From DASUGM01 sp036274055 (GTDB lineage: Bacteria > Acidobacteriota > Vicinamibacteria > Vicinamibacterales > SCN-69-37), in contig DASUGM010000048.1 of NCBI GenBank assembly GCA_036274055.1, positions 1 to 50,017 on the forward strand: 50,017 bases of DNA, in the 5' to 3' direction. Position numbers and translations under genes: made by a program. The number at the start of each line of letters is the position of its first letter. The first letter of the stretch is position 1. Shown here one piece after another: positions 34,504-41,976 of this stretch. Below the pieces are notes generated by a model, which was not told the DNA's origin, did no database searches, and saw only the letters and a list, made by a program, of their open reading frames with translations.

Positions 34504-34580
34504 TCTTGAGTCTTGAGACTTGAGTCTTGGGGTACCCCAAGACTGACACGACCCAAGACCCAAGACGCAAGACCCAAGAC
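34504..34580. repeat. Paired inverted heptamer arrays around a 22-bp palindrome
   Basis: The left arm is TCTTGAG, TCTTGAG, ACTTGAG, TCTTGGG (34504-34531). The right arm is four units of type ACCCAAG (34551-34578). In the middle, 34523-34544 is a perfect 22-bp palindrome centred on GGTACC. The left unit equals that at 1873. It lies between the end of the ribosomal operon and the start of ilvA. Confidence 0.88.
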
Positions 34581-34592
34581 CGCGTACAAGCG

Positions 34593-34628
34593 AAAACGGC
34601 GCTGCAACCGATGAGGCCGCAGCGCCGT
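34593..34628 (-). terminator. Terminator of the ribosomal superoperon
   Basis: ACGGCGCTGC (34596-34605) pairs perfectly with GCAGCGCCGT (34619-34628) around a 13-nt loop. On the minus strand the stem is followed by TTTTCG. It lies 24 nt beyond the rplQ stop. Confidence 0.85.
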
Positions 34629-34651
34629 GTGATGTAAGTCGAAGCGTGAGT

Positions 34652-35242
34652 CTAGCTGCCGCCAGCCTTCCGCGGCGTCGTGACCTTCTTGCCGGCGCCG
34701 CGCGCCGGTTTGCTCGGCTTGTTCCTGGCGCCTGGCCCGTCGTTGTCGTCCTTCTTGCGGCCGCCGAACGCCTCGCGCATCCGCGTGCCCATCGTCTTCT
34801 TCTTCGGCTTGGCCGCGGCGTCGGCCTTGGCCTTGTCGGTCTCGGCGTTGGGGTTGAACTCGCTGCCGAGCAGCTCGACCTGGGCCAGTTCGGCGCTGTC
34901 GCCGCGGCGGAAGCCGAGGCGCAGCAACCGGGTGTAGCCGCCGGTGCGATCGGCATAGCGCGGCGCGATCGTGTCGAACAGCTTGACGACGATGTCGCGG
35001 TCGGCGATGTCGCGGGCGACGGTGCGGCGCGCGATCACGTGATGCGTGCTGCCCTCCGGCGCGTTCAGACTCCGCTTCGCCACCGAGATGATCCGTTCGA
35101 CGAACGGACGCAGCTCCTTGGCTTTCGCGACCGTCGTCTCGATGGTCTCGTAGCGCAGCAGCGCGACGGACTGGTTACGGAGCATCGCGATGCGATGCTC
35201 CGTGACCCGGCCGAGTTTTCGATGTGCCACTCTGTGTCGCAT
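34652..35242 (-). CDS. rplQ: 50S ribosomal protein L17
   Basis: L17 is recognised by MRHRVAHRKLGRVTEHRIAM and RFVERIIS-like core, with GGYTRLLRLGFRRGDSAELAQVELL near residue 105-130. At 196 residues it is much longer than the usual 120-130: about 60 extra C-terminal residues are rich in Lys, Ala, Arg and Pro and are probably disordered. It is the last gene of the operon, 9 nt after rpoA. Confidence 0.97.
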   Translation of the reverse strand: MRHRVAHRKLGRVTEHRIAMLRNQSVALLRYETIETTVAKAKELRPFVERIISVAKRSLNAPEGSTHHVIARRTVARDIADRDIVVKLFDTIAPRYADRTGGYTRLLRLGFRRGDSAELAQVELLGSEFNPNAETDKAKADAAAKPKKKTMGTRMREAFGGRKKDDNDGPGARNKPSKPARGAGKKVTTPRKAGGS

Positions 35243-35251
35243 GACGTCTTC

Positions 35252-36226
35252 CTACTCGCGCGCGCCGCCGTCGACGCGCATGCCGAGACCGAGACCCATC
35301 GTCGACAGGATCTCCTTGATCTCGTTGAGGGACTTTCTGCCGAAGTTCTTGGTCTTCAGCATCTCGCCCTCGGTCTTCTGCACGAGCTCGCGCAGGGTGC
35401 GGATGTTCGCGTTCTTCAGGCAATTGTACGACCGCACCGACAGCTCGAGCTCTTCGACGCTCTTGTCGAGGTGCTCGTTGGACGTCGCGGTCGGCATGTC
35501 GCCGCTGGCGTCGAGCGGCGCGTCACTCGCCTCGTCCAGGCCGACGAAGATCGTGAAGTGGTCACGGATCAGCTTGGCCGCGAGCGACACCGAGTCGCGC
35601 GGCGTCACCGCGCCGTTGGTCCACACTTCCAGCGTCAGCTTGTCGTAGTCGGTGGTCTGACCGATACGCGCGGCCTCGACGACGTAGTTGACCTTCTTGA
35701 CCGGCGAGTGCACCGAGTCGATCGGGATCCAGCCGATGCCGAGATCTTCGTCGAAGTTCTTGTCGGCCGAGACGTAGCCGCGGCCGCGCTTGATGCGGAG
35801 CTCCATCTCGAGCTTGCCGCCCTCGCTGACCGTCGCGATGTGCGCGTCCGGCTCGAGGATCTCGACGTCGGCATCTTCTTCGATGTCGCGGCCGCGCACT
35901 TCGCCCGGCTTCATCGCCCGCAGCGTCAGCGTCTTCGGCGCGTCGGTGTGCACCTTGATCGGGATCTGCTTGAGGTTGAGGATGATGTCGGTCGCGTCCT
36001 CAACCACGCCCTGAATCGGCGAGAACTCGTGCAGCACGCCTTCGATCTTGACCGCCGTCACCGCCGCGCCCTCGATCGAGGACAGCAGCACGCGCCGCAT
36101 GGCGTTGCCGACCGTGGTGCCAAAGCCGCGTTCGAACGGCTGCGCGTAGAAGCGCCCGAACCGATCGGTCAGCGTCTCGCGTTCGAAATCCAGCCGCTTG
36201 GGCCGCTGAAAACCTTTCCACAACAT
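35252..36226 (-). CDS. rpoA: RNA polymerase alpha subunit
   Basis: The 324-residue subunit has the N-terminal assembly domain (about 1-230: TDRFGRFYAQPFERGFGTTVGNAMRRVLLSSIEG) that dimerises and binds beta and beta-prime, and the C-terminal domain (about 250-310: ELELSVRSYNCLKNANI, NFGRKSLNEIKEIL) that binds UP elements and activators. The ATG at 36226 has AAAGGA 6 nt upstream. A 219-bp spacer with predicted structure and repeats separates it from rpsD. Confidence 0.98.
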   Translation of the reverse strand: MLWKGFQRPKRLDFERETLTDRFGRFYAQPFERGFGTTVGNAMRRVLLSSIEGAAVTAVKIEGVLHEFSPIQGVVEDATDIILNLKQIPIKVHTDAPKTLTLRAMKPGEVRGRDIEEDADVEILEPDAHIATVSEGGKLEMELRIKRGRGYVSADKNFDEDLGIGWIPIDSVHSPVKKVNYVVEAARIGQTTDYDKLTLEVWTNGAVTPRDSVSLAAKLIRDHFTIFVGLDEASDAPLDASGDMPTATSNEHLDKSVEELELSVRSYNCLKNANIRTLRELVQKTEGEMLKTKNFGRKSLNEIKEILSTMGLGLGMRVDGGARE

Positions 36227-36250
36227 CGCTTTGTCCTTTCATGCGCTCGT

Positions 36251-36283
36251 TCCTCCTTCGCTCGCGATGCGAGCTACGGAGGA
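36251..36283. other. Hairpin in the rpoA leader
   Basis: TCCTCC and GCTCGC on one side pair with GCGAGC and GGAGGA on the other (36251-36265 with 36269-36283), with a 3x3 internal loop and a 3-nt hairpin loop. It is 25 nt before the rpoA start and hides a GGAGGA sequence. Confidence 0.5.
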
Positions 36284-36288
36284 CAAGC

Positions 36289-36347
36289 CAGACCTGCTGA
36301 AAACCATCTGCCTCCCACCGCAGGTCTGAAGGGCTGCGGGCAGATGG
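36289..36347. promoter_or_regulatory. Interleaved stems (pseudoknot or switching hairpins) in the rpsD-rpoA spacer
   Basis: CAGACCTGC (36289-36297) is complementary to GCAGGTCTG (36320-36328), and CCATCTGCC (36304-36312) is complementary to GGCAGATGG (36339-36347). Each is 9 perfect bp. Because the two pairs are interleaved, they can form an H-type pseudoknot or be mutually exclusive. In E. coli, S4 represses the alpha operon through a pseudoknot in a different place; a similar role here is only a guess. Confidence 0.5.
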
Positions 36348-36357
36348 GGCCTTACCT

Positions 36358-36433
36358 AAACTTCAAACTTCAAACTTCAAACTAGAAACTTGGGTTCTGA
36401 GAACCGAAGTTTTGAGTTTTGCGTTTCAAGTTT
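36358..36433. repeat. Paired inverted heptamer arrays in the rpoA-rpsD spacer
   Basis: The left arm is AAACTTC three times, then AAACTAG and AAACTTG (36358-36392). The right arm is GAAGTTT, TGAGTTT, TGCGTTT, CAAGTTT (36406-36433). Between them is GGTTCTGAGAACC, an odd-centred palindrome. The right arm ends 12 bp before the rpsD stop codon. Confidence 0.9.
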
Positions 36434-36445
36434 CGTCGAGCTCTC

Positions 36446-37075
36446 TTATTTCGAGTAGAGCTCGACGATCAGCTGTTCCTGCACCGGCAGGTTGATCTGC
36501 TCGCGCGTCGGCAGCGACGCGATCCGGCCGGCGAACGCGCCGGCATCGACGCTCAGCCACTCGGGAATCCCGCGGCCCTTGACCTCTTCCATCGCGTGCT
36601 GGATGGTCGGGTTCTGGGCGCTGGTGTTGCGCACCGCGATGTTGTCGCCCTGGCGCACCTGGTACGACGGGATGTCGACCTTCTTGCCGTTGACCAGGAA
36701 ATGGCCGTGGCGCACCAACTGGCGCGCCTGCGGCCGCGAGGTCGCGAAGCCGAGGCGGTAGATGACGTTGTCGAGGCGGCGCTCGAGCTGCGGCAGCAGC
36801 AGGAAGCCGGTGATGCCCTTCTGGCGATCGGCCGACTCGAAGTAGCGGCGGAACTGGTTTTCCAGCACGCCGTAGGTGCGCTTGACCTTCTGCTTCTCGC
36901 GCAGCTGGATGCCGTAGCCGACCATCTTCGCCTTGCGGGCGCGGCCGTGCTGCCCCGGCGGCACGTTGCGCTTCTCGATCGCGCACTTCTCCGTGTAGCA
37001 GCGCTCTCCCTTGAGGAAGAGCTTCATGCCTTCACGCCGGCAGAGACGACAGACTGCTCCGATATACCTGGCCAT
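36446..37075 (-). CDS. rpsD: 30S ribosomal protein S4
   Basis: A primary 16S rRNA binder and, in many bacteria, a translational repressor of the alpha operon. The 209-residue product is the zinc-binding C+ form: CRLC near residues 9-12 and two more cysteines (GERCYTEKC, 26 and 31). The S4 RNA-binding motif is at about 98-160 (RLDNVIYRLGFATSRPQARQLVRHGHF). It is unusually isolated between spacers of 160 and 219 bp that both carry heptamer arrays. Confidence 0.98.
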   Translation of the reverse strand: MARYIGAVCRLCRREGMKLFLKGERCYTEKCAIEKRNVPPGQHGRARKAKMVGYGIQLREKQKVKRTYGVLENQFRRYFESADRQKGITGFLLLPQLERRLDNVIYRLGFATSRPQARQLVRHGHFLVNGKKVDIPSYQVRQGDNIAVRNTSAQNPTIQHAMEEVKGRGIPEWLSVDAGAFAGRIASLPTREQINLPVQEQLIVELYSK

Positions 37076-37096
37076 CTAATAATCCTCTTCGCTGAT

Positions 37097-37221
37097 CAAC
37101 TTCAAACTCGAAACTTCAAACTTCAAACCGACGAACCTGAGACGCATCCACCATTCTTCAATTCAAAACTGATGACTCGCGAACACGGGTTCCAGAGTTT
37201 CAAGTTTGAAGTTTCAAGTTG
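37097..37221. repeat. Paired inverted heptamer arrays in the rpsD-rpsK spacer
   Basis: The left arm (37097-37131) is CAACTTC, AAACTCG, AAACTTC, AAACTTC, AAACCGA. The right arm (37194-37221) is AGAGTTT, CAAGTTT, GAAGTTT, CAAGTTG. They enclose 62 bp of other sequence. The unit is the same as at 36358, the neighbouring spacer. Confidence 0.88.
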
Positions 37222-37234
37222 ACGCGTTTCTGCC

Positions 37235-37684
37235 TCAGACTCTCCGACGTTTCGGCGGTCTGCACCCGTTGTGCGGAATCGGCGTGACGTCGCGGATCGA
37301 CTTGACGTCGAGGCCGACCGTCTGCAGCGCGCGAATCGCCGACTCGCGGCCGGCGCCCGGGCCCTTGACGCGCACCTCGAGCGAGCGCATCCCGTGGGTC
37401 TTGGCGGCGTTGCCGGCGGCCATCGCCGCTTGCGTCGCTGCGAACGGCGTGCCTTTGCGCGAGCCCTTGAAGCCGATGCCGCCGGCGCTCGACCACGCAA
37501 TCACGTTGCCTTCGCTGTCGGTGATCGTGACGATCGTGTTGTTGAACGACGCCTGAATGTGCGCGAAGCCGTGGTGGACCACCCGCTTCTCGCCGCGCTT
37601 CTTGAACGTCTTCTTCTTCTTGGTCGACGCGGCCTTCCCGCCTTCAGGCGTGGCGGCGGCGTCGACTGGCTTTTCCTTGGCCAT
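37235..37684 (-). CDS. rpsK: 30S ribosomal protein S11
   Basis: S11 forms the platform of the small subunit. The core is clear: GFAHIQASFNNTIVTITDSEGN, SSAGGIGFKGSRKGTPFAAT and the C-terminal DVTPIPHNGCRPPKRRRV. At 149 residues it carries about 20 extra N-terminal residues (AAATPEGGKAASTKKKK) compared with the usual 129. It starts 3 nt after rpsM. Confidence 0.98.
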   Translation of the reverse strand: MAKEKPVDAAATPEGGKAASTKKKKTFKKRGEKRVVHHGFAHIQASFNNTIVTITDSEGNVIAWSSAGGIGFKGSRKGTPFAATQAAMAAGNAAKTHGMRSLEVRVKGPGAGRESAIRALQTVGLDVKSIRDVTPIPHNGCRPPKRRRV

Positions 37685-37687
37685 GAA

Positions 37688-38062
37688 CTACTCCACCTTC
37701 TTCTTGGCGATCGCGCCCTTGCGCGGGCCCTTGCGCGTCCGCGCGTTGGTGCGGGTGCGCTGGCCGCGGACTGGGAGGTTGCGGCGATGCCGCGCCCCGC
37801 GATAGCTGCCGATTTCGACGAGCCGCTTGATGCTCATCGAGATCTCCTTGCGGAGGTCGCCTTCGACGCCACCCTGCTCTTCGAGCACGCGGCTGATCTT
37901 CCGGACGTCCTCTTCCGACAGGTCCTTGACGCGGATGTCGCCGCTCACGCCCGCCGCGCCGAGGATGTCGTTCGACCGCTTGCGGCCGATCCCGTAGATG
38001 TAGGTCAGGCCGATCTCCACCCGCTTGGTGCGCGGAAGATCGACGCCAGCAATGCGCGCCAT
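37688..38062 (-). CDS. rpsM: 30S ribosomal protein S13
   Basis: S13 contacts the 50S subunit and the P-site tRNA. The 124-residue product starts MARIAGVDLPRTKRVEIGLTYIYGIG and ends with the basic tail RGQRTRTNARTRKGPRK, the expected length and motifs. It lies 3 nt after rpmJ. Confidence 0.98.
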   Translation of the reverse strand: MARIAGVDLPRTKRVEIGLTYIYGIGRKRSNDILGAAGVSGDIRVKDLSEEDVRKISRVLEEQGGVEGDLRKEISMSIKRLVEIGSYRGARHRRNLPVRGQRTRTNARTRKGPRKGAIAKKKVE

Positions 38063-38065
38063 ACC

Positions 38066-38179
38066 CTATCCCTGCCTCTGCTTGTGCTTCTGATTCGAGC
38101 AGATCACGCGCACGACACCCTGCCGCCGCACGATCTTGCACTTGTCACAAATCCGCTTCACCGACGCTCGTACCTTCAT
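38066..38179 (-). CDS. rpmJ: 50S ribosomal protein L36
   Basis: This 37-residue gene is short but clear: MKVRASVKRICDKCKIVRRQ, followed by VICSNQKHKQRQG. The zinc ligands Cys11, Cys14, Cys27 and His32 are all present. GAGG precedes the ATG. It sits between infA and rpsM as expected. Confidence 0.97.
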   Translation of the reverse strand: MKVRASVKRICDKCKIVRRQGVVRVICSNQKHKQRQG

Positions 38180-38192
38180 ATCCGACCTCGCG

Positions 38193-38417
38193 TCACACTT
38201 TCCTGACCACCCGGCCGCGCTGATGATCGAGGGGGCTGATCTCCACCTCCACTCGATCGCCGACGACGAGCCGCACGAAGTTTTTCTGCGTGCCCGCCAT
38301 CACGTGCGCGACGACTTCCCGATTCCCGTCCACCAGCACGCGATAGAGCGCGCGCGGCAGGACCGCTCTGACCTCGCCGGTCACCACCGCTCGCGGCGGG
38401 CCCGGCCGCGCCGGCAT
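38193..38417 (-). CDS. infA: Translation initiation factor IF-1
   Basis: IF-1 blocks the ribosomal A site during initiation. The 74-residue product has an S1/OB fold: TGEVRAVLPRALYRVLVDGN, VVAHVMAGTQKNFVRLVVGDRVEVEISP and DHQRGRVVRKV. The first ten residues (MPARPGPPRA) differ from the usual acidic MAKEDVIE start. It lies 7 nt after map. Confidence 0.95.
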   Translation of the reverse strand: MPARPGPPRAVVTGEVRAVLPRALYRVLVDGNREVVAHVMAGTQKNFVRLVVGDRVEVEISPLDHQRGRVVRKV

Positions 38418-38424
38418 CCAGCGC

Positions 38425-39216
38425 CTACGCTCCCGGCCGCGCGCCGCCGGCGGTCATCGCCGGCCGCGACCGCCGCGTCAGCACTTGCGGCCCGGCGGCG
38501 GTCACCGCCACCGTGTGCTCGAAGTGCGCCGCCAGGCTGCCGTCCCGCGTCACCGCGGTCCAGCCGTCGCCCAGCACCCGCGTCTCCGGCCGGCCCATTG
38601 CCACCATCGGCTCGATCGCCAGCACCATGCCCTCGGCCAGCTTCGGCCCGCGGCCCGGCTGCCCGTAGTTCGGAATCTGCGGCTCCTCGTGGAGCTTCTC
38701 GCCGATCCCGTGGCCGACGAACTCGCGAACGATTGAAAACCCGTTCGCTTCGACCCACCGCTGCACGGCGTGGCCGATATCCGACAACCGCCCGCCGACC
38801 TTGACCTGCTCGATCGCGCGCTCGAGCGATTCCTTCGTCACCCGCAACAGCGTCTGCGTCCGCTCGGGCACCTCGCCGACCGCCACCGTCACCGCCGAGT
38901 CGCCGTAAAACCCGCCCAGCTTCGCGCCGATGTCGAGCGAGATGATGTCGCCGGCACGCAACGGTCGCGACGCCGACGGAATGCCGTGCACGACTTCCTC
39001 GTTCACCGACGCGCAGAGCGTCGCGGGATATCCGCGGTAGCCCTTGAACGCCGCCTCGGCGCCGGCGTCGCGAATCAACCGCGCCGCCAGCCGATCGAGA
39101 TCCTCCGTCGTGACGCCCGGCGCGACCGCGGCCTCGAGGGCGGCGAGCACATCGGCGACCAGCTCGTTCGCCTTGCGCATCCGCTCGATTTCCGCCGTCG
39201 ACCGACAGACGATCAC
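38425..39216 (-). CDS. map: Methionine aminopeptidase, type I
   Basis: Removes the initiator Met from nascent proteins. The 263-residue enzyme has the metal ligands in SLDIGAKLGGFYGDSAVTVAVG (two Asp), HGIGEKLHEEPQIPNYG (His), EPMVAMG (Glu) and EHTVAVT (Glu). The GTG start overlaps the adk stop (GTGA). The C-terminus has a short extra Arg/Ala/Gly tail. Confidence 0.97.
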   Translation of the reverse strand: MIVCRSTAEIERMRKANELVADVLAALEAAVAPGVTTEDLDRLAARLIRDAGAEAAFKGYRGYPATLCASVNEEVVHGIPSASRPLRAGDIISLDIGAKLGGFYGDSAVTVAVGEVPERTQTLLRVTKESLERAIEQVKVGGRLSDIGHAVQRWVEANGFSIVREFVGHGIGEKLHEEPQIPNYGQPGRGPKLAEGMVLAIEPMVAMGRPETRVLGDGWTAVTRDGSLAAHFEHTVAVTAAGPQVLTRRSRPAMTAGGARPGA

Positions 39217-39857
39217 CCGCGGCCCCCAATCACCGATGCCACCGCCGCGGCGATGTCCGCCGCGACATGGTCCTGCGTCTGGTCGCCGTCCACCGATCGG
39301 AACGACGGCCGGCGCTGGTAAAACTCGACGAGCGGCTGGGTGTTGCGCGCATAGACGCGCAGCCGTTCCCGCACCACGTCGAGGTTGTCGTCGCGCCGCT
39401 GCACCAGCGCGCCGCCGCACTTGCCGCAGACGATCTCGGCCGGCGACGCGGTCGTGCCGCACTTGCTGCAGATGCGGCGGAACCCCAACCGCCGCACCAG
39501 CGTCTCCTCGGGCACCTCGATGTCGACGACGACCAGCGGCGCCGGGCCGGTCAACCAGTCGTCGAGCGCTTCGGCCTGCCCCACCGTGCGGGGAAAGCCG
39601 TCGAGCACGAACCCGTCGGCGGCGTCTGGGCGCGACAACCGCTCGGTGACGATGCCGATCATGATCTCGTCACTGACGAGACGGCCGGCGTCCATCACGA
39701 TCTTCGCCGCGACGCCCATCTCGCTGCCCGACTGCACCGCGTCGCGCAGGATGTCGCCCGTCGACACCCGCGGAATGCCGCGGTTGCGAGCGTAGCGCTC
39801 TGCCTGCGTCCCCTTGCCCGCACCAGGCGGGCCTAACATCACCAGCCGCACGCCCAC
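39213..39857 (-). CDS. adk: Adenylate kinase
   Basis: Interconverts ATP, ADP and AMP. The 214-residue kinase has the P-loop GPPGAGKGT near residue 9, the AMP site STGDILRDAV and DGFPRT, and a zinc-type LID with CSKC and CGKC cysteine pairs. It sits between secY and map as in many bacteria; the start is 12 nt after the secY stop. Confidence 0.97.
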   Translation of the reverse strand: MGVRLVMLGPPGAGKGTQAERYARNRGIPRVSTGDILRDAVQSGSEMGVAAKIVMDAGRLVSDEIMIGIVTERLSRPDAADGFVLDGFPRTVGQAEALDDWLTGPAPLVVVDIEVPEETLVRRLGFRRICSKCGTTASPAEIVCGKCGGALVQRRDDNLDVVRERLRVYARNTQPLVEFYQRRPSFRSVDGDQTQDHVAADIAAAVASVIGGRG

Positions 39858-39869
39858 GACGGTGCGGTC

Positions 39870-41267
39870 CTAACCTCGGCGCCCGCGGATGCGGGTCTTC
39901 TTCATGAACCCGTCGTAGTGCCGCATGATCAGCTGCGACTCCACCTGCTGGACGGTGTCCATGGCTACGCCGACGATAATCAGCAGCGACGTGCCGCCGA
40001 AGTAGAAACTGACGCCCATGCCGTTGGTAATCCAGGTCGGCGTGATCGCGTCGAGCGACTCGCCGATGAACGGAATCGGCGCGACCTTGAAACCGGTGAG
40101 CATCAACTCGGGCAGCAGCGCGATCGCCGCCAGGTAGACCGCGCCGGCCAGCGTGACCCGCGCGAGAATCTGGTCGATGTGCTCCGCGGTCCGCTTGCCC
40201 GGCCGGATGCCGGGGACGAAGCCGCCGTACTTGCGCATGTTCTCGGCGACGTCATCGGGATTGAAGATGATCGCCGTATAGAAATACGCGAAGAAGATGA
40301 TCAGCGTGACGTAGAGCAGGTTGTAGAGCGGATAGCCGATCGACAACTGCGTAATCGCGCCGGCCAGGAACGAATTCGCCCACATCCCGCCAGGATCGAA
40401 CAGCGGCCGGAGCGTCTGCGGAAACGCCAGGATCGACGACGCGAAGATCACCGGCATGACGCCGCCGGTGTTGACCTTGAGCGGGATGTGCGTGCTGGCG
40501 CCGCCGTACATCTTGCGGCCGACCATCCGCCGCGCATACTGCACGGTGACGCGCCGGTAGCCGCGCTCCACGAAGACGACCGCGGCGACAACGGCGACCA
40601 TCATCGCCAGCAGCAGCGCCAGCCGGAACAGGCCGATCTCGCCGCGCGACAGCTGGTTGACGGTCGACATGAACCCGCGCGGCAGCCCGACGACGATGCC
40701 GGCGTAGATCAGCAGCGACATGCCGTTGCCGATGCCGCGCTCGGTGATCTGCTCGCCCAGCCACATCACGAACACCGACCCGGTCGTCAGCGTCAGCACC
40801 GTCATCAGACGGAAGCCCCAGCCGGGATCGTTGACAATCTGGAACCCGCCGGCCTGCGCCGTGTTTTCCAGGAAGACAGCGATGCCGAGGGCCTGCACAA
40901 TACTGAGCACGATCGTGCCGTAGCGCGTGTACTGGGTGATCTTGCGGCGCCCGAGTTCGCCTTCCTTCGACAACCGCTCGAGATACGGCCAGACGACCGT
41001 CAGGAGCTGCAGAATGATCGACGCGCTGATGTAGGGCATGACGCCCAGCGCGAAAACCGTCATCTGCGAGAGGTTGTAGCCGGAGAACATGTCGTACAGG
41101 CCGAACATCGTGTTCGCCGCCTGCGCGGTCAACTCCGACAGCGCCTTGACGTTGATCCCGGGCACTGTGATGTGACTGCCAACGCGGTAGGCCGCAAGGA
41201 TCGCGAAGGTGAACAACACCCGCTTGCGGAGTTCCGGAATGGCAAAGATGTTCTTGAGTGAATCCAT
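39870..41267 (-). CDS. secY: SecY preprotein translocase channel
   Basis: The 465-residue SecY has ten TM segments. Recognisable parts are the N-terminal FAILAAYRVGSHITVPGI, FALGVMPYISASIILQLL, GTSLLIIVGVAMDTVQQVE and the C-terminal RHYDGFMKKTRIRGRRG. It forms the inner-membrane channel with SecE and SecG. It starts 7 nt after rplO, its usual neighbour in the spc operon. Confidence 0.98.
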   Translation of the reverse strand: MDSLKNIFAIPELRKRVLFTFAILAAYRVGSHITVPGINVKALSELTAQAANTMFGLYDMFSGYNLSQMTVFALGVMPYISASIILQLLTVVWPYLERLSKEGELGRRKITQYTRYGTIVLSIVQALGIAVFLENTAQAGGFQIVNDPGWGFRLMTVLTLTTGSVFVMWLGEQITERGIGNGMSLLIYAGIVVGLPRGFMSTVNQLSRGEIGLFRLALLLAMMVAVVAAVVFVERGYRRVTVQYARRMVGRKMYGGASTHIPLKVNTGGVMPVIFASSILAFPQTLRPLFDPGGMWANSFLAGAITQLSIGYPLYNLLYVTLIIFFAYFYTAIIFNPDDVAENMRKYGGFVPGIRPGKRTAEHIDQILARVTLAGAVYLAAIALLPELMLTGFKVAPIPFIGESLDAITPTWITNGMGVSFYFGGTSLLIIVGVAMDTVQQVESQLIMRHYDGFMKKTRIRGRRG

Positions 41268-41274
41268 GATTCGC

Positions 41275-41724
41275 TCAGGCGCCGATCACTTCCGCGACGC
41301 CGCCGGCCGCGGCAATCTTCTCGGCCGCGGTCCCGCTGAACTTGTGCGCCTTGACGGTCAGCTGCTTGCTGATGTCGCCGCGCCCGAGCACCTTCACCGG
41401 GACGCCGGCCTTGCGCACCAGCCCGCGCTCGCGCAGCAGGTCGGGCGTCACCGACGAGCCGGCTTCGAACACCTCGGCCAGCGTGTCGAGATTGACGACC
41501 GCGTACTCGACGCGGAACGGGTTGTGAAAACCGCGCTTCGGCACCCGCCGATGCAGCGGCATCTGGCCGCCTTCGAAGCCGCGCTTGAAGCGGAACCCCG
41601 AACGCGACTTGGCGCCCTTGCTGCCGCGCGACGCGGTCTTGCCGTGGCCCGATCCGGGACCGCGGCCGACGCGCTTGCGGCCTTTGCGTGCGCCCTTGGG
41701 CGGACGCAGGTTGTTCAGTGACAT
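41275..41724 (-). CDS. rplO: 50S ribosomal protein L15
   Basis: The product of 149 residues starts MSLNNLRPPKGARKGRKRVGRG and has the glycine-rich GSGHGKTASRGSKGAKSR segment typical of L15, then GGQMPLHRRVPKRGF. Length is normal. It follows rpmD with a 48-bp gap. Confidence 0.98.
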   Translation of the reverse strand: MSLNNLRPPKGARKGRKRVGRGPGSGHGKTASRGSKGAKSRSGFRFKRGFEGGQMPLHRRVPKRGFHNPFRVEYAVVNLDTLAEVFEAGSSVTPDLLRERGLVRKAGVPVKVLGRGDISKQLTVKAHKFSGTAAEKIAAAGGVAEVIGA

Positions 41725-41772
41725 GTCTGTACCTTCCCCTCTGCTACGCGCTGCCTACTTCGCCACCCCGGC

Positions 41773-41949
41773 TTACTCGTCCACTCTGACGAGGTGGCGC
41801 ACTTTCAGAATCAGGCCGCGCGTCCCAGGGGTATCCGGTCGCTCCACCGTGTGGCGGAGCCGCCGCAGACCCAACGACCGCAAAGCCGTCTTCTGATTCT
41901 TGTCGAACCCGATCCCGCTCTTGAGCTGGGTAATCTTGAGTAGCTTCAT
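41773..41949 (-). CDS. rpmD: 50S ribosomal protein L30
   Basis: This 58-residue gene starts MKLLKITQLKSGIGFDKNQK and continues with ALRSLGLRRLRHTVERPDTP and GTRGLILKVRHLVRVDE, a standard bacterial L30. It lies between rpsE and rplO. Confidence 0.97.
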   Translation of the reverse strand: MKLLKITQLKSGIGFDKNQKTALRSLGLRRLRHTVERPDTPGTRGLILKVRHLVRVDE

Positions 41950-41976
41950 CGCTCAGTCCTCTGCGTCTCCGCGGCC

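Noticed and set aside
36000..36242. Alternative ATG at 36242 with a strong GGAGGA ahead of rpoA
   Set aside because: It opens a different frame without family similarity; the rpoA N-terminus is clear at 36226.
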